In this document: one piece after another, positions 34,092 to 40,200 of the stretch
Layout of the letters: the number at the start of each line of letters is the position of its first letter
How positions within the stretch are numbered: position 1 is the stretch's first letter
Assembly (NCBI GenBank): GCA_016930835.1
Contig: JAFGGA010000137.1
Span: 1-40,200, forward strand
Source of the DNA: Deltaproteobacteria bacterium
Lineage (GTDB): Bacteria > Desulfobacterota > DSM-4660 > Desulfatiglandales > HGW-15
DNA: 40,200 bases
Reading direction: 5' to 3'
The notes under the pieces: generated by a model
Seen by the model: only the letters and a program-made list of their open reading frames with translations
Told to the model about the DNA's origin: nothing
Database searches by the model: none
Position numbers and translations under genes: made by a program

Positions 34092-34209
34092 TTTTGAAGC
34101 TGAAAGAAAAAAATAATACCGCATTGAATATTCAATAAGGTTTCCAAGTAAAATTACTGATGGTTTCGACAACCCTTAAGGTCGGATATTGACAATAGGT
34201 CCTATCGTA

Positions 34210-34245
34210 ATGATCATTTTTAGAATAATCATGAGTTCGGGATAA
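34210..34245 (+). pseudogene. First 11 codons of a monooxygenase gene, truncated
   Basis: ATG at 34210 encodes MIIFRIIMS, identical to the start of the ABM-fold protein at 39229, then Ser-Gly and TAA at 34243-34245. It lies within duplicated segment copy A. The response-regulator ribosome binding site (AAGGAGG, 34244-34250) overlaps the stop, so the mini-frame could act as a leader peptide. Confidence 0.6.
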
Positions 34246-34254
34246 GGAGGCAAA

Positions 34255-34737
34255 ATGGACGTAAATCGAGACAATTTCACTATTCTCATGGCCGACGATG
34301 ATGACGAAGAAGCCTTCTTGTTTAAGGAAGGATTGGAAGAATGTAATTTTAATTGTGATCTGCGTCGAGTGCCGGATGGCAAGGAACTGATGGACTACCT
34401 TCTTGGACGGGATAAATACGCTGATCCCAAAAAAGATCATCGGCTTTTATTTATTCTCTTGGATCTCAACATGCCCGGGATACATGGAATTAATGTTCTT
34501 ATCGAGATAAAGTCTATGCCGGAGCTTATGCATATTCCCGTGATCGTATATACCTCGTCACGGGACGAGGAAGATGTCAGACAGTGTTATGCTTCAGGAG
34601 CGGCCGGTTATATCATCAAGCCGGAGGGATGGGAGCAACTCATCAATATGATTAAAATTCTATTTTCCTATTGGGCTCGAATCGTTCGATTGCCGGAGGG
34701 CGAATTGATACCCCTCCCCATCACCAGTGAGGCTTGA
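34255..34737 (+). CDS. Single-domain response regulator (Rcp1-like)
   Basis: The 160-residue protein is one receiver domain. The acidic pocket is in ILMADDDDEEAFLFKEGLE near 12, the phosphorylated Asp in FILLDLNMPGIHG near 68, Thr/Ser in VIVYTSSRDE near 100 and Lys in AGYIIKPEGWEQL near 122. The spacing, with DVRQCYASGAAGY, fits the Rcp1/CheY-like group that takes phosphate from hybrid or phytochrome-type kinases. There is no output domain. AAGGAGG lies four to ten bases before the ATG. It follows the truncated copy of a monooxygenase start and a sigma-54-like promoter. The cognate kinase is not in the window. Confidence 0.93.
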   Translation: MDVNRDNFTILMADDDDEEAFLFKEGLEECNFNCDLRRVPDGKELMDYLLGRDKYADPKKDHRLLFILLDLNMPGIHGINVLIEIKSMPELMHIPVIVYTSSRDEEDVRQCYASGAAGYIIKPEGWEQLINMIKILFSYWARIVRLPEGELIPLPITSEA

Positions 34738-35031
34738 TTGAGCAATTTGATGGGAAACAAGAGTAATGCACAATGCACAAGAATTTAAGAGTCACCAACA
34801 TCAAGAGCCGCAGGAGCGACGGCATCACCTTAGTGCTGCAAGTCAAAGATATTTGATAGGGCCGCCTTGACCCGGTTCGGCAGCGGCCGGGTCTGGCTGG
34901 TGTTGAAAAATGGAAAGTTGGCGTTTACGAAGACATCCTACACGGATACACACCCCCCTCGCCCATGGCCTAAAGCCTTTGTTGACGGTGGATGTTTGGG
35001 GGTTTGCGTATTAGCTCAACTACCGGAACCG
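34738..35031. other. Intergenic region without a supported gene
   Basis: Nearly 300 bp lie between the response regulator and the convergent hydrolase stop. The one longer frame through it overlaps the hydrolase gene on the opposite strand and lacks a ribosome binding site. No clear terminator was found. Confidence 0.5.
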
Positions 35032-36048
35032 TCATTCCAAAAAATCATCCAGAGGATCTTCTATCATTTCCCTCATGATGAGTCTTTTGGCGACATTTCT
35101 GTCATATATATGCACTTTATAGGTTATGTATCTGGCCAGCAGATATTCAAACGGGAGCCAGGATACATGACCGATAGGGATGATATATCTTTCCGTTCCC
35201 GCCATCTCTTTATATAGCAGCCTTCGGCTCTGAAAGGGTAATGAACGATCAAATAGAGCATCTATAAAGGCAATTTTTGATTTATCCAATAGATGGGTAT
35301 AGGAGAGAGGATCTATTCGGAATAGCGGATGGATTTCTTCATTGTTTAATATCTCATGAAGAGACATTTTTTTTACAGAGGGAAGTTGTTCCTTATAGAT
35401 CGTATACAGCCTTTTTTTATCATGGAGATAGTATTCGTTTTTAAACCCGGCCTGAATAATCTTCCTGACAAAAAGGGTAGTCCTGGATTCAAATAGTATC
35501 CTGGGAAGATGACCTCCGATTGTCATGAAAATGGTCTGTTGGACCCTCGTGTCCAGCACCGAAACTATTGACGCAAGCATTCCGCCAAGACAATACCCTA
35601 AGAGACAGTTATTTTTTTTCCAAAGTTTTTTCTGTTCAAGAAAGTCTATTATTGAAAGTGTATCAACGACTGCATGTTCCCATATATTGTACATGCGAGG
35701 TATATGAGGATGCAAATAACTCACACCGCTGGCAGAGCCATTTTCCACTCGGGTATAAATTCCCGGAAGGATTAGAACAGAAGTATTTATCCCCGCTGAC
35801 GCGAGCTGTTTACCCATCCAAAGTAAAAATTTAATATTTGAACTGCCTAACCCATGTAATATCATTAACGAAGCCCGTATCTTTGACTTCGGTTGAAAAT
35901 TGTACAGTTCAACGGTTTCGGTACCCGCTTCAGGTTTCTCATACAATGTTGGAAAACGTATATAACTGCACCGGTAATGTTTACCCTTGAAGATGTATCC
36001 TGAATTGGAAATAATATTTCTTTTTTTATATGAAAAGTCGATTTTCAT
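35032..36048 (-). CDS. Alpha/beta hydrolase with a cysteine nucleophile motif
   Basis: The 338-residue protein has the hydrolase fold: LMILHGLGSSNIKFLLWMG near residue 62 (oxyanion strand), the nucleophile elbow LLGYCLGGMLAS with Cys153, an acid in FIDALFDRSLPF and the His in PIGHVSWLP near 310. Cys in the G-x-C-x-G-G elbow is seen in dienelactone hydrolases and in PHA synthases, not in ordinary Ser esterases. Its length suits neither exactly. It could be an acyltransferase or a lactone hydrolase. It lies 94 bp downstream of another hydrolase gene on the same strand, perhaps as one operon. Confidence 0.78.
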   Translation of the reverse strand: MKIDFSYKKRNIISNSGYIFKGKHYRCSYIRFPTLYEKPEAGTETVELYNFQPKSKIRASLMILHGLGSSNIKFLLWMGKQLASAGINTSVLILPGIYTRVENGSASGVSYLHPHIPRMYNIWEHAVVDTLSIIDFLEQKKLWKKNNCLLGYCLGGMLASIVSVLDTRVQQTIFMTIGGHLPRILFESRTTLFVRKIIQAGFKNEYYLHDKKRLYTIYKEQLPSVKKMSLHEILNNEEIHPLFRIDPLSYTHLLDKSKIAFIDALFDRSLPFQSRRLLYKEMAGTERYIIPIGHVSWLPFEYLLARYITYKVHIYDRNVAKRLIMREMIEDPLDDFLE

Positions 36049-36141
36049 TTTTGATGTCTATCCTCATCTCACTCATTAGCCTTTATTAAGACTGACATCC
36101 CCCAATCAGCAGGAAGAAAATATGCCATCTCCTGATCGAAG

Positions 36142-37170
36142 TTAGCTGACAAATTTTTTCATAAACCTGACCGTGTCTTCAAGTATTTTTATTGTTCGGA
36201 AATCTTTCAAATTAGTCTCAAAACCGTGTCCTCCATCTTTATGGAGAAGAAACCGGCATGGTATGTTTTTCGACTTAAGTTTGCTGACAAGTTTAATTGA
36301 AGATGTATAGGGTACAACCACATCCTTTCTGCCATGTACCACGAGCGTGGGAACCATCCTTTCAGATATCCATTCTATCGGAGAATAGTAGTAATAGAGC
36401 CCAGGCTTTTGACCGGGCATTCCTTTGAAGGTCGCCATGGTGGCAAAACGGGCTGATAAGGATTTTTGTTCTTTTCCAAATATATCCCTCAGATTTGATG
36501 GTGAATAATAAACGATAACACCTTTGATTCCTTTCATTCGCGTTTCATCATTAATAAAAGTGTGGTATGAAGCATAGAGAAGTGCAAGATGACCTCCGGC
36601 GGATAAACCCATAAGCACAATATCGTCCTTTTTGATTCTTAATTTTTCAGCGTTGTTCTTAACAAATTCAAGGGCGTCTGTATAATCAGTCAATATGTTC
36701 TCCATGCTATTTCGCATAGCCAGACGATAATCAATTGAGGCTACTGCAAAACCCTTTGAGGCAAGAAACTTACACCATGAAACATTGTTTGGTTGGTTTC
36801 GAAAACCGGAAATCCATCCACCCCCATGGGCGAAGAATATAAGAGGATAAGACCTTTTTATCTGGTTTGGATACCAAACATCCAATTTCAGAACCGTATT
36901 CCCAACCTCTTTATATTTAAAGGTTTGGCAATGAAAATTTCCATTAGGCTCTAGAGGAACCTTTGCCTTTATAATACCGCGAATATAAAATGATAGAGGA
37001 ATGATAAAACCGCTTAAGAATAGGCCTGATTTTATTGCGGAAAGAAGAAGGATAACAATGAGAAAATATATTTTATTAACCCCAAACCATGATTCCTTAT
37101 ATTTTTTTGCTATTCTCTCCAATGATTTCCTCACCGGCTTTCTATTTGATAACCTAAAAAACTTTTTCAT
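36142..37170 (-). CDS. Esterase/lipase-like alpha/beta hydrolase with an N-terminal membrane region
   Basis: The 342-residue protein has a basic N-terminus and one or two membrane helices (residues 30-65). The hydrolase domain carries LIFFAHGGGWISGF (HGGGW oxyanion loop) near 115, the nucleophile elbow VLMGLSAGGHLALL near 190, VVHGRKDVVVPY with the acid near 290 and KDGGHGFE with the His near 320. This is the BD-FAE/carboxylesterase type. The ATG at 37170 is chosen over a TTG at 37188; neither has a ribosome binding site. It probably leads a two-gene unit with the Cys-type hydrolase. Confidence 0.85.
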   Translation of the reverse strand: MKKFFRLSNRKPVRKSLERIAKKYKESWFGVNKIYFLIVILLLSAIKSGLFLSGFIIPLSFYIRGIIKAKVPLEPNGNFHCQTFKYKEVGNTVLKLDVWYPNQIKRSYPLIFFAHGGGWISGFRNQPNNVSWCKFLASKGFAVASIDYRLAMRNSMENILTDYTDALEFVKNNAEKLRIKKDDIVLMGLSAGGHLALLYASYHTFINDETRMKGIKGVIVYYSPSNLRDIFGKEQKSLSARFATMATFKGMPGQKPGLYYYYSPIEWISERMVPTLVVHGRKDVVVPYTSSIKLVSKLKSKNIPCRFLLHKDGGHGFETNLKDFRTIKILEDTVRFMKKFVS

Positions 37171-37188
37171 AATTATATTATAAGGCAA

Positions 37189-37791
37189 AACAAGCTTAGG
37201 ATCAACCTAGCGGCTCAGATGTGGTTCACCACGTTAGGGAAGGTAAAGGGTATTTTGGGTTCAAAGCCGAAACAGGGATTGATGAAGATCTTATGAAAAC
37301 CGGTATTGTATATCCGACCTTGGTCACGTGATTTGCGCTTCAAAATGCCGCATCCTCGGCAGGCCTTCTCATGACCACGGAAACAATGGTTGCTAAAAAG
37401 CCTAAAAAAAGTAGATCCTCATTGGGTAAATGCCTTAGAGCCTCCATTCGCTTTGAAACCTTTTCTGGTCCTCAAGGGAGGAGTTCTCCGTACCTTGCCC
37501 ATATCGTGTTGGTAAACAGCCTGTTGAGTGATGTTGAGCATCTGCTTGCAGTGGAGCGGAGATTCGATCCCTTCCATGTCGATCATAGGCAGGGTTCATG
37601 GTTGTATTTGACCTTTTGCCATATATGACCACTGTTTAGAGTCGGCGTGGCCATCCAACACCCCTTTCGAATTTGATTATTCAATGTCAATTCAATATGT
37701 TGAATTAAATAAATCAGCGTTCAACCGATCCGGCACGAACCTTGGATACAATAACAAGAGATCAGCAAAAAAATGTGGAATGGGAGAAAAT
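37189..37791. other. Gene-poor stretch before the second response regulator
   Basis: About 600 bp without a convincing gene. Overlapping short frames on both strands around 37370-37630 have no ribosome binding site and no family resemblance that I recognise. The region may hold decayed sequence. Confidence 0.45.
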
Positions 37792-38202
37792 ATGAAAGAG
37801 ATGGGAAAATCAATATCTTCAAAGGCAGAGAAAGCAATGTCCGGACGTATACTGGTGGTTGATGATGACGAATCCATTCAGGACGTGGTTGCCGGGTTCC
37901 TCGAGGTTATGGGATTTGATGTGGTGCTTGCCGGTAACGGCATTGAAGCCCTGGCCGTCTTTATCGGGAACTCTTTTGATATGGTTTTAACCGATCTCCG
38001 GATGCCCGCAATGGACGGTTTGAGTTTGGCCGGCCATATTAAAAAAAGATCCCCAAGCACGCCAGTTATTCTGCTAACGGGCTCTGACAGGGAAGACGTT
38101 CTCAAGAAGGTGGAAGGAGGGCCTTTTTGCTCGGTCATATTTAAACCCTTTAAAATGTTAGAATTTCAAAAGATGGTCCGAGGAGCTCTGGTGTCCGGAT
38201 AA
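37792..38202 (+). CDS. Single-domain response regulator
   Basis: The 136-residue protein has a 20-residue basic lead and then one receiver domain: ILVVDDDESIQDVVAGFL, the phospho-acceptor Asp in MVLTDLRMPAMDGLSL, Thr in VILLTGSDRED and Lys in VIFKPFKMLEF. GGGAG lies five bases before the ATG at 37792, so the longer in-frame start at 37684 is not needed. It has no output domain. It is 3.05 kb from the other receiver gene but differs in type: this one is NtrC/CheY-like, the other Rcp1-like. A large palindrome follows it. Confidence 0.92.
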   Translation: MKEMGKSISSKAEKAMSGRILVVDDDESIQDVVAGFLEVMGFDVVLAGNGIEALAVFIGNSFDMVLTDLRMPAMDGLSLAGHIKKRSPSTPVILLTGSDREDVLKKVEGGPFCSVIFKPFKMLEFQKMVRGALVSG

Positions 38203-38350
38203 TGAGAATATACTGGTTTAAACGGCTTTCTTTAAAGAAGATAGTTTCTCGAATGCATGTGTATCTTTTAACGGCCATCTCACGATGCTGTGATGCGGAG
38301 ATTGGTGCCCGATAAAACAACGGCATCTTGGGATTCTATTTTTTTCTATG

Positions 38351-38546
38351 TTAACCCTAACGCTTCATAAAACTTTGGTCCAAAAGCGCTACGCTCGCTT
38401 TATATCAGGCCATCAAGGAACGATTGGACGTTTTCAAGACCTCACTGTATGTTCAATACACTTTCGTCCTTGAAAACGTCCAATCGTTCTTTGATGGCCT
38501 GATCTCCAGTGTTTTAAAATCAAATTTTATACAACCTTAGGGTTAA
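38351..38546. repeat. Large imperfect palindrome with TTAACCCTAA ends
   Basis: TTAACCCTAA (38351-38360) and TTAGGGTTAA (38537-38546) are perfect inverses at the ends. An inner pair of 35-bp arms (38404-38438 and 38469-38503) matches at 34 positions and the last is a G-U pair in RNA; the loop is 30 bases. The spacing sequences between outer and inner arms pair weakly. Looks like a non-coding hairpin element. Confidence 0.8.
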
Positions 38547-38594
38547 GTCTCTCCTTATTATTTTTCACCCGTAAAACCGGCCAGACCCAAAAAA

Positions 38595-38633
38595 GGATCA
38601 TATATGACCATATGGGCAAATATGATCCTTTTT
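38595..38633. terminator. Hairpin with T-tract, partner of the one at 33774
   Basis: GGATCATAT (38595-38603) pairs with ATATGATCC (38620-38628), followed by five T and preceded by an A-run, so the stem can extend to 14 pairs and can work in both directions. Confidence 0.7.
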
Positions 38634-38727
38634 AACCGGCAATTAATAACGACCCTGGAATATGCTTTGAAACTGATTATTCTTAAAAATCAAGGTGATG
38701 ACGACACAATCCCTAGTGTTGGATCTT

Positions 38728-38743
38728 TGGCACAAATATTGAT
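38728..38743 (+). promoter_or_regulatory. Sigma-54-like promoter sequence, copy B
   Basis: TGGCAC-N5-TTGAT matches the -24 element exactly and the -12 element except for the final C. It points toward the small frame and the monooxygenase-fold gene. A sigma-54 activator gene lies 5 kb upstream. Confidence 0.5.
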
Positions 38744-38904
38744 TATTTATAACAGTAAATAACAGCACTATTGTTTTTACCGGCCGTTTTACCAGCGCTA
38801 TCCTTACCGGATTTTTACGAAAGAGGTATGAAGATTTTAAAGATTGAATGCCGCCGTTGTTTATTAAGGAGAGTATGCAAAGGCAAATAAAATATTAAGA
38901 GAAT

Positions 38905-39057
38905 ATGGAGAATAATGCTGAACAAGAAGATTTTATCAAGGTGACCGAAGACCTCAGACGGATGATATATGAGAAAGAATTTTACTTGAAAGTTGAGCTT
39001 GCCAAAAAAGAGCCGGATACCGCTATAGCCTTAAGTTTTCAAAAGAACATCAACTGA
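38905..39057 (+). CDS. Possible small coiled-coil protein, 50 residues, perhaps frameshifted
   Basis: The frame starts with MENNAEQEDFIKVTEDLRRM and has a charged heptad-like pattern up to a TGA at 39055. In another frame the pattern carries on as KEHQLKLEENTIKKRLNI to a stop near 39098, which suggests a frameshift in a slightly longer helical protein. The ribosome binding site is weak. The frame lies in the part of duplicated segment B that copy A lacks. Unrecognised. Confidence 0.35.
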   Translation: MENNAEQEDFIKVTEDLRRMIYEKEFYLKVELAKKEPDTAIALSFQKNIN

Positions 39058-39228
39058 AGCTAGAGGAGAATACGATCAAAAAACGGTTGAACATTTAATC
39101 CGGCTGAAAAAAAATTTTTGAAGTTGAAAGAAAAAAATAAGTGCCGTATTGGATTAAGGTTTCCAAGCAAAATGACTGATGGTTCCGATAACCTTTAAAG
39201 ACGGATATTGAGGGTAGGTTATACCTTA

Positions 39229-39567
39229 ATGATCATTTTCAGAATAATCATGAGTGTGATTCCGCAAAAACAGAAAGAGGTTATGCAGACACTCCTCTCG
39301 ATGATTGAGACGGCGGGAAAGGAGAAGGGTTGTCTGAGTTTTGAAGTTTTTTGCGATATCGACGGCAAAACCGTTTTCAACCTGATCGAGGAGTGGGAAA
39401 CCCGTGAAGACCTGGACCATCATATAAGATCTGAAAGATTCAGCGTTTTGCTCGGGACAAGAAGTCTCTTGGTCAAACCCTTGGAAATGAAAATCTATAC
39501 AGTCTTTTATTCGGAAGGGATTGAGGTCATCGACGCTTTAAGAAGTAAAAGTAACTCTAAAGGATAA
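39229..39567 (+). CDS. Antibiotic-biosynthesis-monooxygenase (ABM) fold protein
   Basis: The 112-residue protein has the dimeric ferredoxin-like ABM pattern. IIFRIIMSVIPQKQKEVMQTLLSMI opens it in place of the usual first strand and helix, KGCLSFEVFCDIDGKTVFNLIEEWETREDLDHHI forms the core near residue 30, and SERFSVLLG with MKIYTVFY ends it. Such proteins act as quinol monooxygenases, as haem-degrading enzymes or with no known reaction. The ATG at 39229 is used since the first nine residues recur at 34210. The 21-codon longer TTG start at 39208 is less likely. Confidence 0.82.
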   Translation: MIIFRIIMSVIPQKQKEVMQTLLSMIETAGKEKGCLSFEVFCDIDGKTVFNLIEEWETREDLDHHIRSERFSVLLGTRSLLVKPLEMKIYTVFYSEGIEVIDALRSKSNSKG

Positions 39568-39739
39568 CTTCTTAAAAAGAAAGGAAAGTAATTATGCCTT
39601 TTTAAGACGCTTGAGACCTACAAAGGAGTTGAGTGACAGAATGACTTTATTATTCTCGGAGTCGACCCCGACTGCTATTATTTCCTGAAGACAGCCCCTA
39701 AATGAGAAAAGATTGTTTTGACGTAAAAAAGGAGAGACC

Positions 39740-40200
39740 ATGAGAGCATTGTTGGTTTACCCGGAATTTCCGGCTACATTTTGGAGTTTTAAATATGCCC
39801 TTAAATTTATTCATAAAAGGGCGGCCTTACCTCCCCTGGGTCTTCTGACCATAGGCGCCATGCTGCCCAAAGAATGGCCCAAGAAGCTGGTTGATATGAA
39901 TGTGATGAAGCTTACTGAAAAAGACCTGGCATGGGCTGATTGTGTTTTTATCAGCGGTATGGCTTTACAAAGAGAGGCTGCTTGTGAAATCATTGCCCGG
40001 TGTAAGGAGGCGAATCTCAAGGTCATAGCCGGCGGGCCCCTGTTCACCAGCGAATACGATCAATTTGAGGGGGTGGACCATTTTATACTGAATGAGGCTG
40101 AATTGACCCTACCTCCTTTTCTGGCGGATCTGGAGAAGGGGTGTGCTCAGAACATCTATGAGACATCTGAATTTTGTGACATTCGCAGAACACCTGCCCC
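39740..40200 (+). CDS. B12-binding radical SAM protein (DUF4070-like), cut by the window edge
   Basis: The first 153 residues are visible. The frame starts with an ATG at 39740 preceded by GGAGAG. MRALLVYPEFPATFWSFKY, then KRAALPPLGLLTIGAMLPKEW near residue 30 and LKVIAGGPLFTSEYD near 95 are the marks of the cobalamin-binding-like N-terminus found in the DUF4070 radical SAM group. The radical SAM motif would lie beyond the edge. Members include hopanoid and other lipid-modifying methylases, but this cannot be refined here. No hairpin lies between it and the ABM-fold gene. Confidence 0.85.
   Translation, partial: MRALLVYPEFPATFWSFKYALKFIHKRAALPPLGLLTIGAMLPKEWPKKLVDMNVMKLTEKDLAWADCVFISGMALQREAACEIIARCKEANLKVIAGGPLFTSEYDQFEGVDHFILNEAELTLPPFLADLEKGCAQNIYETSEFCDIRRTPA

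Larger units (their letters stand above)
33771..34243. repeat. Duplicated intergenic segment, copy A
   Basis: Blocks 33771-33812, 33845-33930 and 34092-34243 match 38592-38633, 38665-38750 and 39116-39252 in order and orientation. Between the last two blocks this copy carries repeat copy 6, where the other copy has about 360 bp including a small frame. Confidence 0.8.
38592..39252. repeat. Duplicated intergenic segment, copy B
   Basis: This is the second copy of the segment at 33771-34243. It starts with the covarying hairpin, carries the better sigma-54-like promoter and runs into the intact monooxygenase-fold gene, including its first nine codons. An extra 360 bp between 38755 and 39115 is specific to this copy. 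Confidence 0.8.

Noticed and set aside
34867-35217. 116-residue plus-strand frame
   Set aside because: More than half overlaps the 3' end of the hydrolase gene on the other strand and the rest lacks any recognisable motif or start signal.
37371-37632. Short overlapping frames on both strands, possible transposase remnant
   Set aside because: No ribosome binding site, no conserved transposase motif and no terminal repeats could be found.

Overview
The window looks like a chromosomal segment of a Gram-negative anaerobe, most likely a sulfate-reducing or related deltaproteobacterium (Desulfobacterota). This rests on a tungsten/molybdenum aldehyde:ferredoxin oxidoreductase with a DUF169 neighbour, several cobalamin-binding radical SAM proteins, a DUF4070-type radical SAM start at the right edge, a sigma-54 activator, and a dispersed palindromic repeat of a kind I associate with this group. 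The assignment is inference. No rRNA, tRNA, CRISPR array or complete insertion sequence was seen.

Left part (about 0.2-10.2 kb): a radical SAM/SPASM protein with a CarS-like membrane protein (minus strand), then what looks like a small peptide-natural-product locus. A 63-residue peptide with an RiPP-type leader ending in Gly-Gly (8413-8604, minus) lies just upstream of a 1073-residue protein. That protein combines a glycosyltransferase-like N-terminus, a helical middle, a B12-binding-like domain and a radical SAM-like domain whose central cluster cysteine is Phe. An intact B12-binding radical SAM enzyme is divergent (8831-10198). A methyltransferase, a PIG-L deacetylase and a 67-residue protein converge on the large gene, and a broken condensation-type acyltransferase precedes them. 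This is the best candidate in the window for an undescribed system.

Middle (10.6-22.2 kb): a zinc-finger methyltransferase behind a terminator-like leader, a PIN-domain relic, aldehyde oxidoreductase with a companion gene and DUF169 protein, a BtuCD/FecCD-type ABC importer (permease, ATPase, binding protein) followed by a methyltransferase and a SnoaL-like protein, and a three-gene nucleotidyltransferase cassette.

Carotenoid region (22.5-30.4 kb): two CrtN/CrtI-type desaturases, a CrtQ-like glycosyltransferase, an aldehyde dehydrogenase, a TPR lipoprotein or periplasmic protein and a serine hydrolase. The set resembles a 4,4'-diapocarotenoid (staphyloxanthin-like) pathway without its CrtM synthase. 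A real 55-residue gene with a terminator is also present here.

Right part (30.5-40.2 kb): a DUF523-DUF1722 protein, a flavin-type PPOX-fold protein, a PAS/sigma-54 activator, two single-domain response regulators, two alpha/beta hydrolases, an antibiotic-biosynthesis-monooxygenase-fold protein and the start of another B12-binding radical SAM gene. Two diverged copies of one intergenic segment (about 33.77-34.24 and 38.59-39.25 kb) carry a covarying hairpin and a sigma-54-like promoter. One copy keeps only the first 11 codons of the monooxygenase gene.

Six copies of a 136-188 bp element with terminal inverted repeats sit between genes across the whole window. Two other large imperfect palindromes occur once each.
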